A DNA stretch of 64,000 nt from Variovorax sp. JS1663 (GCF_002157355.1 NZ_LYMK01000040.1:1-64000), one strand, 5' to 3'. Positions 35,074 to 43,608 are shown, counted from the first letter of the stretch. Notes: generated by a model from the letters alone, not told the origin. Numbers and translations: made by a program.

Positions 35074-35776
35074 CGCCAGCTCCAAAGTAGGCGGCCTGCA
35101 CGGCGGGGTTCGCGCGGACCTCATCAGGCGTACCTCCGGCAATCAACTTGCCGAAATCGAGAACGAAGATGTGCTCACACAAGGTCATCACGAGGCTCAT
35201 GTCGTGCTCCACCAGCAGCACGGAGCCACCCCGGTCCCTGAACTCGCGCATGCGCTCGGAGAACTCGGTGATCTCGCCGCCCGTCAGGCCCGCAGCGGGT
35301 TCATCCAGTAGAAGCAGCTTTGCATTTGCCACGGTGGCACGTGCCATCTCGACGCGCTTGCGGGTGCCCAGCGAAAGCACGTTGACCGGCTCATCCGCGA
35401 GCTGCGCAAGCCCGAAAGCATCGAGAGCTGCGTCGACTGCACCGCGCAGGTTCGGATCGTCGTGGGCGTGGAGGGCGCCGCAGGCGACGTTCTCCCAAAC
35501 CGACAGTTTGTGGAACAGCGCCAGGTTCTGGAAGGTGCGGGCCAGGCCTGAGCGCGCGCGCCGATACTGGGGCCAGCGCGAAACGTCTTTCCCGTGCCAG
35601 AGGATGCGGCCGGCGGTAGGCACGATCGTGCCCGTGATGGCATTGATGGCCGTCGATTTGCCTGCGCCATTGGGGCCGATCAGGCCGTAAATGCGGCCTG
35701 GCTCGATGGCAAGCGAAACGCCCGAGAGCGCATGCACACCACCAAAGGACACGCCAAGTTGTTGAGTCTCGAGCAT
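35057..35776 (-). CDS. livG: ABC transporter ATP-binding protein, LivG type
   Basis: A 239-residue ATPase and the first gene of the long minus-strand operon. Walker A is GPNGAGKST and Walker B is LLLLDEPAAGLTGGE. The signature region reads LSLGTRKRVEMARA, a LivG-subfamily variant of LSGGQ. In-frame ATG codons occur at 35821, 35800 and 35776. I favour 35776 because AGGTGGTG lies eight bases before it and LETQQLGVSFGG is the usual N-terminus. Upstream lies a cluster of TAAAC/GTTTA sites. Confidence 0.9.
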   Translation of the reverse strand: MLETQQLGVSFGGVHALSGVSLAIEPGRIYGLIGPNGAGKSTAINAITGTIVPTAGRILWHGKDVSRWPQYRRARSGLARTFQNLALFHKLSVWENVACGALHAHDDPNLRGAVDAALDAFGLAQLADEPVNVLSLGTRKRVEMARATVANAKLLLLDEPAAGLTGGEITEFSERMREFRDRGGSVLLVEHDMSLVMTLCEHIFVLDFGKLIAGGTPDEVRANPAVQAAYFGAGDEQLH

Positions 35777-35880
35777 CTGGTGCACCACCTGTCTCTGCAT
35801 TGTTTGAGTTCGCCACCCCATCCAGAGATCAGGTGGAAAAGGAACCCATCGCGGTTAGGTTCGATGGGTTGCGTATGGTG

Positions 35881-35925
35881 TAAACAATGTAGTTTATGGC
35901 GTAAACAATTTGCTTTAGGGTTTAC
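35881..35925. promoter_or_regulatory. Inverted TAAAC/GTTTA cluster, candidate TetR operators
   Basis: TAAAC at 35881 faces GTTTA at 35892, and GTAAAC at 35901 faces GTTTAC at 35920. The two TAAAC units are 21 bp apart, two helical turns. A TTTA-5 bp-TAAA arrangement also joins the pairs. The AT-rich cluster is about 105 bp upstream of livG in otherwise GC-rich DNA, so it probably holds the operon promoter and TetR-family binding sites. Confidence 0.5.
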
Positions 35926-35989
35926 CCCAGATGGGCGAGCGCGCAGTTCATCCCAGCAGTCGGTCGACGAGCTTTTCGGCGTAGGCGGT

Positions 35990-36340
35990 ATCGCGAGCAA
36001 CTCGTGCTGGCGCTGCCCCACGATGAGGTGCAGGACCGGGCGCAGGTCTGGGAGTACACCGTACTGGCGGCCAACGCGAGCTACGACATCGCGGTGATCG
36101 GCCAGCTCTCTACCGTGATCGCTGCGACTGCGAGAACAGCTTGGACGAGTTGAAGAAACATGGGGCTGGGGCGGCTTCACCACGCGGGACATGCACCGCA
36201 GCCAGGTCACCGCGCGCGCCGCGGCACTTGTCTGCAACTGGTGGAGTTGGCACGTGCGGGCAGCCAACCTGCAGGCCAGACGCGAGGCGTTGACGAGTCG
36301 GCCACTGCTGCTGGCGGCGGTCGGTCAAGCTCGACCGCTG
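35990..36340 (+). mobile_element. IS1380-type transposase relic
   Basis: Degenerate C-terminal part of a DDE transposase of the IS1380 type. The frames read VWEYTVLAANASYDIAVIGQL, then DRCDCENSLDELKKH (containing the conserved acidic residue region), and after a one-base loss WGWGGFTTRDMHRSQ and ALVCNWWSWHVR followed by REALTSRPLLLAAVG. No intact N-terminal half and no clear terminal inverted repeats remain. The element sits between the livG operon promoter and the Bug-type gene, indicating past insertion or rearrangement. The remaining gap to 36443 shows nothing else. Confidence 0.75.
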
Positions 36341-36443
36341 GCCGACGTTGCTGGCCTGCATCTGCCGCCGTATCGTCGGTCAAATCGGATTGCCGATCCC
36401 GCCTCTGACGCTCCCAGCGCCCGGGTAACTGCTGCTTTCAGGG

Positions 36444-37403
36444 TCAGTCCAGCTGCAGCCGCACCTTCTCGTTGACCGCGCCCCACTTCCTGTCGTCGGC
36501 CCGCATCTGCCGCGCCGCCTCCGCGGGGCTCGAGGCGACGACCTCCAGGTCGGCGGCGGCCAGCGTTTCCCTCGCCTTCGGATCTTGGAGCGCCTTGGCG
36601 ATCTCCGACTGCAGGCGGTCGATGGCGGCCGGCGGCGTGCCGCGCGGCGCGGCGACGATCTCGAAGAAGCTGGCGTCGTAGCCCGCCACGCCGGCCTCGG
36701 CCACGGTCGGCACCTGCGGCAGCGAGGCCGTGCGCTTCGTGCCCGACACCGCGAGCGCGGCCAGCTTGCCGGCGCGCACGTGCGGCCCCACCACGGGCGA
36801 GGCGAGGAAGCCGCAGGGCACCTGGCCGGCCAGCAGGTCCTGCGTGGCCGGGGCAGGGCCGCGGTAGGGCACGTGGTTGAGCGTGATGCCGGTCTCGGCC
36901 ATCAGCATCTCCATCGCCAGGTGGCCCGGCACGCCGGCGCCGCCGGAGGCGTAGTTGAAAGGCTTGCTCCTGGCCAGCGCGACGAAGTCGCCCAGCGACT
37001 TCACGCCCGTGGACGGATGGCAGGCGAGCAACTGGTTGAAGCGCGCAAGGTAGGTGACGGGCACCAGGTCCTCCGTCGGCTTGAAGTTCAGCTTGAGGTA
37101 GAGGTGCGGGTTGACCGTGAGCATGGTGTCCGGCCCGACCAGGAAGGTGTGGCCGTCGGTGGCGCGCGCCACCTCCTGCGCGCCGATGTTGCCGCCGGCG
37201 CCCGGGCGGTTGTCCACGATCACCGGCTGGCCGAGCGCCTGCTGCAGCTGCGGCTGGATCAGCCGCGCGACGATGTCGCCCGGTGCGCCCGGCGGGAAGG
37301 CGACCATCAGCCGCACCGTCTTGGTCGGCCATGTCTGCGCGCCCGCGGCGAGCGCGAGGCCGGCGAGCGCCGCGGCAAGGGCGCTCTTGATCTTTCCGTT
37401 CAT
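36444..37403 (-). CDS. Tripartite tricarboxylate transporter (Bug/TctC) substrate-binding protein
   Basis: A 319-residue exported binding protein with a Sec-type signal peptide (SALAAALAGLALAAGAQ). The mature protein opens TWPTKTVRLMVAFPPGAPGDIVARLI, and PVIVDNRPGAGGNIGAQEVAR follows, both hallmarks of the Bug family so abundant in Burkholderiales. The VPYRGPAPATQDLLAGQV segment is the usual ligand-loop region. A ribosome binding site AGGAGA precedes the ATG. No TctA or TctB membrane genes are adjacent. It lies 46 bp after the sulfatase gene on the same strand, so a sulfated or aromatic carboxylate ligand is possible but unproven. Confidence 0.92.
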   Translation of the reverse strand: MNGKIKSALAAALAGLALAAGAQTWPTKTVRLMVAFPPGAPGDIVARLIQPQLQQALGQPVIVDNRPGAGGNIGAQEVARATDGHTFLVGPDTMLTVNPHLYLKLNFKPTEDLVPVTYLARFNQLLACHPSTGVKSLGDFVALARSKPFNYASGGAGVPGHLAMEMLMAETGITLNHVPYRGPAPATQDLLAGQVPCGFLASPVVGPHVRAGKLAALAVSGTKRTASLPQVPTVAEAGVAGYDASFFEIVAAPRGTPPAAIDRLQSEIAKALQDPKARETLAAADLEVVASSPAEAARQMRADDRKWGAVNEKVRLQLD

Positions 37404-37449
37404 GGGTTGTCTCCTGGTTGTCGAAAATCCGGATCGCTGTCGTGCAGCC

Positions 37450-39021
37450 CTACCAGTGGCCGATCTGGATGCCGGCCTTCACTTCGCGCCGGTTCCACTG
37501 TTCGATGTCCTCGTGGCGGATCGTGGGAAAGCGCTTGCGTGCACGCAGCCATGCGAACAGCCGCGCCGCCATCTCGGCGCGAACGCCGGCGTGGGCCTCC
37601 GAGCGGCCGAGGTCCTCGAACTCGCCGGGGTCCTGCGCGAGGTCGAAGAGCTGCGGCGGCAGCCCCTGGTAGTCGATGTACTTCCAGCGCCGCGTGCGCA
37701 CCATGGTCATCTGGCAGGCATCCACCGGCTGCCCCGAGGGCAGGCGCACCTCGTCGCGGAAGGCATAGCTGTTCTCGCTGAACACGGCCTCGCGCGGCGC
37801 CGCCTCGGAGCGGCCGTGCAGCAGCGGCTGCAGCGACCGGCCCTCCAGCCATTCGGGCGCAGCCGGCAGGCCCAGCGCCTCGAGGAAGGTCGGCACCAGG
37901 TCGATCGCCTCGACCAGTTGGTCGCAGGCCGTGCCCCGCGTCGCATCGGCCTCGGCACGCGGATCGACGACGATCAGCGGCACCTTGACGATGGTGTCGT
38001 GGAACAGCTCCTTCTCCCCCAGCCAGTGGTCGCCGAGGTAGTCGCCGTGGTCGCTGGTGAAGACGATCAGCGTCTCGCGGTCCAGCCCGCGCTCGCGCAG
38101 GAAGGCGAACAGGCGGCCCAGTTCGTCGTCGATCTGGGTGATCAGGCCCATGTAGGTCGGGATCACGGTGGCGCGCACCTCGTCGCGGCTGAAGCTGCGG
38201 CTGGGCTCGGTCTGGCGGAAGCCCTGCACCACGGGATGGGCGTTCTGCCGCTCGGCCTCGGTGCGCTGTGCGGGCAGCACGTCGCCCGCGCTGTACATCG
38301 CGTGGTAGGGCGCGGGCGCGACGTAGGGCCAGTGCGGCTTGATGTACGACAGGTGCAGCACCCAGGGGCGCTCGCCCTGCTCGGCGATGAAGTCCATCGC
38401 GCGGCGCGTCATGTAGGGTGTCTCGCTGTCCTGCGCGGGCACGCGCGCCGGCCGGCCGGCCCAGCGCATCTCCCAGCCGGAGAGCAGCTCTCCCTGGTCG
38501 CCCAGCGCCGAGTTCGCATGGTCGTGCCACGGGTTGTCGCCGCCGTGGCCCCGTGCGCGCAGGTAGTCGCAGTAGCGGTTGCCCTCCACCTTGAAGCCCG
38601 GCGGCCAGATGCCGTCGTCGCGCTCGAAGGGCTCGAAGCCGCCCTCCATCGCCAGCAGGCCGGCGCCCTGTGCGGCGTCCAGGCCCAGGCGGCGGGCGCC
38701 TTCGAGGTCGGCCTCCACGTGCGTCTTGCCCACCACGGCGCAGCGCACGCCATGCGGGCGCAGGTGCTCGCCCAGGGTCTTCTGCCCGACCGACAGCGGC
38801 ACGAAGTTCCACATTGAGCCATGGCTGGACACGTAGCGCCCGGTGTAGGTCGACATGCGCGAGGCGCCGCACACCGGCCCCTGCACGAAGGCCTGCGTGA
38901 AGCGCAGGCCGCGCGCGGCCAGTGCGTCGATGTTCGGCGTGCGCAGGTGCGGGTGGCCGGCGCAGCCCAGGTAGTCCCAGCGTAGCTGGTCGGCCATGAT
39001 GAAGAGAACATTTCGGACCAC
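37450..39021 (-). CDS. Sulfatase-family hydrolase
   Basis: A 523-residue alkaline-phosphatase-superfamily sulfatase. It starts at a GTG with AAAGGAGA upstream. The metal site begins at FIMADQLRWDYLGC, and the formylglycine motif is CGASRMSTYTGRY near residue 51, with the cysteine expected to be converted to formylglycine. VGKTHVE and later FTSDHGDYLGDHWLGEKE supply further metal and sulfate ligands. There is no signal peptide, so it is probably cytoplasmic. Phosphonate monoester hydrolases share this layout, so the substrate might be a sulfate or phosphonate ester. It is divergent from an IclR regulator with a palindrome between. Confidence 0.9.
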   Translation of the reverse strand: MVRNVLFIMADQLRWDYLGCAGHPHLRTPNIDALAARGLRFTQAFVQGPVCGASRMSTYTGRYVSSHGSMWNFVPLSVGQKTLGEHLRPHGVRCAVVGKTHVEADLEGARRLGLDAAQGAGLLAMEGGFEPFERDDGIWPPGFKVEGNRYCDYLRARGHGGDNPWHDHANSALGDQGELLSGWEMRWAGRPARVPAQDSETPYMTRRAMDFIAEQGERPWVLHLSYIKPHWPYVAPAPYHAMYSAGDVLPAQRTEAERQNAHPVVQGFRQTEPSRSFSRDEVRATVIPTYMGLITQIDDELGRLFAFLRERGLDRETLIVFTSDHGDYLGDHWLGEKELFHDTIVKVPLIVVDPRAEADATRGTACDQLVEAIDLVPTFLEALGLPAAPEWLEGRSLQPLLHGRSEAAPREAVFSENSYAFRDEVRLPSGQPVDACQMTMVRTRRWKYIDYQGLPPQLFDLAQDPGEFEDLGRSEAHAGVRAEMAARLFAWLRARKRFPTIRHEDIEQWNRREVKAGIQIGHW

Positions 39022-39092
39022 GTCGGTCTCCTTTGCAACTGTGGGAAAGGCTAGTTGCCGGGGGAGGTCGATTCAACGAATATCGAGTGCCA

Positions 39093-39107
39093 TTCCGCCT
39101 GGCGGAA
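39093..39107. promoter_or_regulatory. Palindromic candidate IclR operator
   Basis: TTCCGCC-T-GGCGGAA is a perfect inverted repeat with 7-bp arms in the 102-bp gap between the divergent sulfatase and iclR genes. Its centre is 24 bp from the iclR start. Inverted repeats of this size and position are typical for IclR-family autoregulation. Confidence 0.55.
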
Positions 39108-39123
39108 CGTTTGAAAGGAAGGC

Positions 39124-39918
39124 ATGGCGGCAGACGAATCGGTGCGCAGCGTTTCGCGCGCGCTGACGCTGATGCGGGCGTTGCAGGCCCGCGGCAAGGC
39201 GACGCTGGCCGAGCTGCAGCGCGAGACCGCGCTGCCCAAGCCCACCCTGCTGCGCCTGCTGCACACGCTGGAGCAGGAGCGCGCCGTCTGGCGCGCCGAG
39301 GGCGACGGCCTGTGGCGGCCTGCGCTGCAACTGGTGCCCACGCGCATCCTCTCGCCGGCGCACCAGCGGTTGATCGAGGTGGCGATGCCGGTGCTGGAGG
39401 CGCTGCGTGCGCGCATCGTGTGGCCCTCCGATCTGGCAGTGCGCGACGGCAGCGGCATGCGGCTCCTGGAGACCACGCGCCGCAACAGCGGCCTGGCCGT
39501 CAACCGCGACGAGATCGGCCTGGCGATCGGCATGCTGCGCTCGGCGGTGGGCCGCGCCTACGTTGCCTACTGCCCGGCGCCGGAGCGCGGGCGCCTGGCC
39601 CGCCGGCTGGCGCGCGAGTCGAAGTGCGCGCCGGAGGCGGTGGCGGCGGAGATGGAGGCGATCCGCCTGGCCGTGCACCGGCGCGGCTATGCCACGCGCC
39701 ACCCTCGCTTCGGCGGCCACGACGAGGCCATCGAGCGCTTCGACGACCAGCTCGCGGCCATCGCGGTGCCGGTGCTGCACGGCGGCGAGGTGCTGGCGAG
39801 CATCAACATCGTCTGGCTCAAGCGCTTCGACGCGCAGGGGCGCATCGTGGCGCGGCACCTGGCCCAGCTCAAGGCGGGCGCGGCCAGCATCGCCGCCGCG
39901 TGGGCCGCCGCGTACTGA
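39124..39918 (+). CDS. IclR-family transcriptional regulator
   Basis: A 264-residue regulator. Residues 5-65 are the IclR winged helix (SVSRALTLMRALQARGKATLAELQRETALPKPTLLRLLHTLE). The effector domain includes LPWPSDLAV-like residues near 100, SAVGRAYVAYC and the C-terminal DQLAAIAVPVLHGGEVLASINIVWLKR. It is divergent from the sulfatase and Bug genes and very likely controls them, probably through the palindrome at 39093. The effector is unknown. Confidence 0.92.
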   Translation: MAADESVRSVSRALTLMRALQARGKATLAELQRETALPKPTLLRLLHTLEQERAVWRAEGDGLWRPALQLVPTRILSPAHQRLIEVAMPVLEALRARIVWPSDLAVRDGSGMRLLETTRRNSGLAVNRDEIGLAIGMLRSAVGRAYVAYCPAPERGRLARRLARESKCAPEAVAAEMEAIRLAVHRRGYATRHPRFGGHDEAIERFDDQLAAIAVPVLHGGEVLASINIVWLKRFDAQGRIVARHLAQLKAGAASIAAAWAAAY

Positions 39919-39953
39919 TCATCCAGTGGACAGGCGCGGCCGCCAGGCGCCGG

Positions 39954-40940
39954 CTACCAGCGCAGCGCAGGCGTGTGCACCGGCGCGTCCCACAACCGCT
40001 TGGCCTCTTCGTCGAGCGCGGTGACGGTCAGCGAGGCGCCGGCCATTTCCAGCGAGGTCGTGTGGTTGCCCACCAGCGTGCGCGCCACCGCCAACCCCTC
40101 GGCGGCCAGCCGGCGGCGCGCGTGGTGCTGCAGCAGGTAGAGCTCCATCAGCGGCGTGCCACCCAGGCCGTTGACATGCAGCAGCACCTCGCGGCCGCGC
40201 GCGAGCGCGAGGTCCTTGAGGATGGGACCGAGCAGCAGGTCCACGATCTCGACTGCCGGCGCGAAGGGCAGGCGCTGCCGGCCCGGCTCGCCGTGGATGC
40301 CCACGCCCATCTCCATCTCGTGCTCGCCGATCTCGAAAGTGGCCACACCGGAGGCCGGCACGATGCAGCTGTTGAAGGCCACGCCCATCGAGGCGGTGCA
40401 ACTGTTGATGCGGTCGCCCAGCGCCTTGCACTCGAACAGGTCGGCGCCGGCCTCGGCCGCAGCGCCGACCATCTTCTCGACGATCAGCGTGCCCGCCACG
40501 CCGCGGCGGCCGCTGGCGTGCGTCGAGTGGTCGATGGCGACGTCGTCGTCGACCACCACCATCAGGTGGTCGAGGTCGACCAGCATGTCGCTCGCCATCT
40601 GGAAATTGAGGCGGTCGCCGGCGTAGTTCTTGACGATGAAGAGCACGCCGCGGCCGGCGTTGACGCGGTGCGCGGCGGCCATCCACTGGTCGGGCGTGGG
40701 TGAAGTGAAGACCTGGCCCGGGCAGGCCGCGTCGAGCATGCCGCGCCCCACATAGCCGGTGTGCAGCGGCTCATGCCCGGAACCGCCGCCGGACACGACG
40801 GCCACTGCATCCTTCTTGGGCGCGCGCCGGCAGACGAAGGTCGGGTCGAACTCGACGGCGAGCAGCTCCTCGTGCGCCGATGCGAGGCCCGACAGGCTTT
40901 CGACGACCGCATCGTCGACGTAGTTGATGAATTTCTTCAT
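39954..40940 (-). CDS. dhaK: Dihydroxyacetone kinase subunit DhaK (copy 1)
   Basis: A 328-residue DAK1-domain protein. The active-site histidine that binds ketose substrates as a hemiaminal is in GVGIHGEPGRQR near residue 212. Substrate-contact segments SGGGSGHEPLHTGYVG and IVKNYAGDRLNFQMA are intact. I start at 40940 (KKFINYVDD), which has GAGGA upstream. The gene lies 58 bp downstream of the LacI gene on the same strand. It has a close paralogue at 48449-49432 next to dhaL. As DhaK needs DhaL for phosphoryl transfer, this copy should share that DhaL. Substrate may be dihydroxyacetone or a four-carbon ketose. Confidence 0.92.
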   Translation of the reverse strand: MKKFINYVDDAVVESLSGLASAHEELLAVEFDPTFVCRRAPKKDAVAVVSGGGSGHEPLHTGYVGRGMLDAACPGQVFTSPTPDQWMAAAHRVNAGRGVLFIVKNYAGDRLNFQMASDMLVDLDHLMVVVDDDVAIDHSTHASGRRGVAGTLIVEKMVGAAAEAGADLFECKALGDRINSCTASMGVAFNSCIVPASGVATFEIGEHEMEMGVGIHGEPGRQRLPFAPAVEIVDLLLGPILKDLALARGREVLLHVNGLGGTPLMELYLLQHHARRRLAAEGLAVARTLVGNHTTSLEMAGASLTVTALDEEAKRLWDAPVHTPALRW

Positions 40941-40998
40941 CGCAGGTCCTCGCATGGCGAAGGTGAAAGGAGCATGGTCGGGCGATCGTGCGCGGCTG

Positions 40999-42030
40999 TC
41001 ATGCGAGGTTCTCCGCAGTGAGGATGTCGACCCGCGGGTTGCTGACCGCCAGCGCGCCGCGCACCCCTTCGCACAGCGCCCGCAGCACGCGGGCGGCGGT
41101 GGTCACGGCGTAGTGCACGTCCTGGTGCAGCACGAAGGTCAGCGCGCCGGAGATCAGCATCGTGCGGTGCATGTCCAGCAGGTCGTGCGCGACCACGCCC
41201 AGCGAGGCGTCGTAGCCGTGCTCGGCCAGCGCGCGGTGCACGCCGTGGCTGCCGGGGCCGACGTTGTAGACCGCCGTCAGCCGCCCGCCGGTGGCCTTCG
41301 GGTCCAGCGCCTCGTGTGCGCGGCGGTAGGCCTCGTCCTCGGATTCCGGCATGTCGTCCACGCGCAGCAGCGTGGCGCCGGCGAAGCGCTCCTCCAGCAC
41401 CTGTGCGAAGCCGATGCCGCGGTCGATCTCGGCGGCGTAGCGCGTGGCCGGCGACAGCAGCGCGCAACGGCCCTGGCCGGAGGGCGCCTCGCGTCCGAGC
41501 AGCAGGCCCGCCGTGCGGCCGGCGGCGCGGTTGTCGGCACCGATGAAGGTCTCGCGCATCGAGCCCGCGACGTCGGAGAACAAGGTGACCACGTGCACGC
41601 CGTTGCGCACCAGCTCGTTGACGGCCAGCTTGACGGCCGGCGTGTCGGGGGCGAGCAGGGCGATGCCGTCCATGTCCGCCAGCTGCGCCAGCGCCTCGGC
41701 GAAGGCGCCCGCATCGTGGGCCGGCAGACGGCGCGTCACCTCGGTGATGTGCTGGTGGCGGAAGTCGCCGGCCGCCTGCGCGACCACGCGGTCCACCAGG
41801 TCGAAGAAGCCGCGCCGGGTCGAAGGCAGCACGAAGGCGAAGCGGTAGCTCTCGGTGGAACGCGGCCGGCCGCGCATCGGCAGGGCGCCGCCCAGCTCCT
41901 TCATGGCGTCGCGCACGCGCTGCACGGTGACCGGGTTGACGCCGGGACGGCTGTTCAGCACGCGGTCGACGGTGGCGGTGCTGACGCCGGCCGCCTCGGC
42001 GATCTGGGTGATGGTGACGGAAGTGGCCAA
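40999..42030 (-). CDS. LacI-family transcriptional regulator
   Basis: A 343-residue regulator. The HTH is at the very N-terminus (VTITQIAEAAGVSTATVDRVLNSRPGV), with the V-D-R-V-L variant of the V-S-R-V-L helix, as seen in some LacI regulators of polyol and inositol loci. The binding-protein-like domain follows. Both possible starts are TTG: 42030 gives the shorter, more typical N-terminus and has GAGGCG upstream; 42048 adds six residues and would overlap an operator. It is divergent from the ABC importer and precedes dhaK copy 1, so it probably represses both directions. Confidence 0.9.
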   Translation of the reverse strand: MATSVTITQIAEAAGVSTATVDRVLNSRPGVNPVTVQRVRDAMKELGGALPMRGRPRSTESYRFAFVLPSTRRGFFDLVDRVVAQAAGDFRHQHITEVTRRLPAHDAGAFAEALAQLADMDGIALLAPDTPAVKLAVNELVRNGVHVVTLFSDVAGSMRETFIGADNRAAGRTAGLLLGREAPSGQGRCALLSPATRYAAEIDRGIGFAQVLEERFAGATLLRVDDMPESEDEAYRRAHEALDPKATGGRLTAVYNVGPGSHGVHRALAEHGYDASLGVVAHDLLDMHRTMLISGALTFVLHQDVHYAVTTAARVLRALCEGVRGALAVSNPRVDILTAENLA

Positions 42031-42046
42031 GTGCGGAAAGCGCCTC

Positions 42047-42165
42047 AATAAATCAATCAGGAGTGTCGCCCATCTTCCGGGCCCGACGCACCGGGCTATC
42101 CCGGGCCTGCCTACCTTCGCTCGGCGATGTCATGAGGTCTTAGGGTTTGCGTTGATTGATTTATT
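42047..42165. promoter_or_regulatory. Pair of inverted LacI-type operators in the divergent promoter
   Basis: AATAAATCAATCA at 42047-42059 and its exact reverse complement TGATTGATTTATT at 42153-42165 flank the intergenic region between lacI and the ABC binding-protein gene. They are 106 bp apart, about ten helical turns. The second copy overlaps a possible -35 element (TTGATT at 42152, then 17 bases to CTTTAT). This suggests loop-forming repression of the importer and of lacI. Confidence 0.6.
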
Positions 42166-42247
42166 TATTGCCATCTTTATTCTTCCATTCAGTTCCTTCT
42201 GCGGCACGTGCCGCCGGCCATGTCACCCCCACACAGGAGATGAGCAC

Positions 42248-43585
42248 ATGAAGAGCTTGAACAGGCGATCGACTTTGGCCGCGGCACTGCTCGCGGCGCT
42301 GGGCTTGGCTTCGGGCGCCGCGCAGGCGCAGACCAAACAGCTCACGCTGTGCTGGGCGGCCTGGGACCCGGCCAATGCGCTGGTGGAGCTGTCGAAGGAC
42401 TTCACCGCCCAGACCGGCGTGCAGATGAAGTACGAGTTCGTGCCCTGGCCCAACTTCGCCCAGCGCATGCTCAACGAGCTCAACTCCAAGGGCAAGCTGT
42501 GCGACCTGCTGATCGGCGACAGCCAGTGGATCGGCTCGGCCGCCACCGAGGGCCACTACATCAAGCTCAACGAGTTCTTCGACAAGAACGGCATCAAGAT
42601 GAGCGACTTCATGCCCGCCACCGTCGAGGGCTATTCGACCTGGCCCAAGGGCACGAAGAACTACTGGGCGCTGCCCGCGATGGGCGACGCGGTGGCCTTC
42701 ACCTATCGCAAGGACTGGTTCGCGCGGCCCGAGCTGCAGGCCGAGTTCAAGACCAAGTACAACCGCGAGCTCGCCCCGCCCGCGACCTGGGACGAGTTCA
42801 AGCAGATCGGCCAGTTCTTCCAGAACCGCACGATCGACGGCAAGAAGGTCTACGGCGCGGCCCTCTACACCGAGCGCGGCTCCGAGGGCATCACCATGGG
42901 CGTGACCAACGTGCTGTACGCGCACGGCATGCAGTACGACAACCCGAAGAAGCCGTACGACATGAAAGGCTTCATCAACGGGCCCGAGGCCGTGGCCGGG
43001 CTCAAGTTCTACAAGGAGCTGTTCGACTGCTGCACCCCGCCCGGGCATTCCAATGCCTACATGACGGAGGACCTGGACTCCTACAAGTCGGGCCAGGTCG
43101 CGATGCAGATGAACTTCATCGCCTTCTTCCCCGGCATCGCGAAGGACCCGAACGTGGGCGGCGAGAAGACCGGCTTCTTCACGATGCCCAAGGCGAAGAT
43201 CGCGGCCGCGCAGCTCGGCGGGCAGGGCATCTCGGTCGTGAAGTACTCCGACAAGAAGGATCTGGCGCTCGAATACATCAAGTGGTTCGCGCAGCCCGCC
43301 GTGCAGCAGAAGTGGTGGGACGCGGGCGGCTTCTCCTGCCACAACGCGGTGCTGTCCAAGCCGGGCTTCGAGAAGAGCACGTCGTACGCGCCGGTGTTCC
43401 TCGATTCGATGAAGATCGTCAAGGACTTCTGGCAGGAGCCCAGCTACGCCCAGCTGCTGCTCGCCATGCAGAAGCGCACGCATGACTACGTGGTGGCCGG
43501 CAAGGGCACGCCGCAGGAGGCGATGGACGGCCTGCTCAAGGACTGGACCGAGGTCTTCAAGGAAGACGGGAAGATCAAGCCTTGA
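42248..43585 (+). CDS. Carbohydrate/polyol ABC transporter substrate-binding protein
   Basis: A 445-residue extracellular solute-binding protein of family 1 (MalE/UgpB type). The frame extends upstream, but the ATG at 42248 has AGGAG before it and begins a good signal peptide (NRRSTLAAALLAALGLASG, then AAQAQ). Typical segments are YEFVPWPNFAQRML, LIGDSQWIGSAATEGHY and YWALPAMGDAVAFTYRKD. It is the first gene of the operon that leads into two permeases, two ATPases, dhaL and dhaK. The coupled kinases suggest a polyol or short sugar ligand. Confidence 0.92.
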   Translation: MKSLNRRSTLAAALLAALGLASGAAQAQTKQLTLCWAAWDPANALVELSKDFTAQTGVQMKYEFVPWPNFAQRMLNELNSKGKLCDLLIGDSQWIGSAATEGHYIKLNEFFDKNGIKMSDFMPATVEGYSTWPKGTKNYWALPAMGDAVAFTYRKDWFARPELQAEFKTKYNRELAPPATWDEFKQIGQFFQNRTIDGKKVYGAALYTERGSEGITMGVTNVLYAHGMQYDNPKKPYDMKGFINGPEAVAGLKFYKELFDCCTPPGHSNAYMTEDLDSYKSGQVAMQMNFIAFFPGIAKDPNVGGEKTGFFTMPKAKIAAAQLGGQGISVVKYSDKKDLALEYIKWFAQPAVQQKWWDAGGFSCHNAVLSKPGFEKSTSYAPVFLDSMKIVKDFWQEPSYAQLLLAMQKRTHDYVVAGKGTPQEAMDGLLKDWTEVFKEDGKIKP

Positions 43586-43608
43586 AGCGCGACACGGTGG
43601 AGCCCGGC

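Noticed and set aside
37111..38817. Plus-strand open frame of 568 codons antisense to the sulfatase
   Set aside because: The minus strand has the full sulfatase motif set, and this frame is low-complexity.
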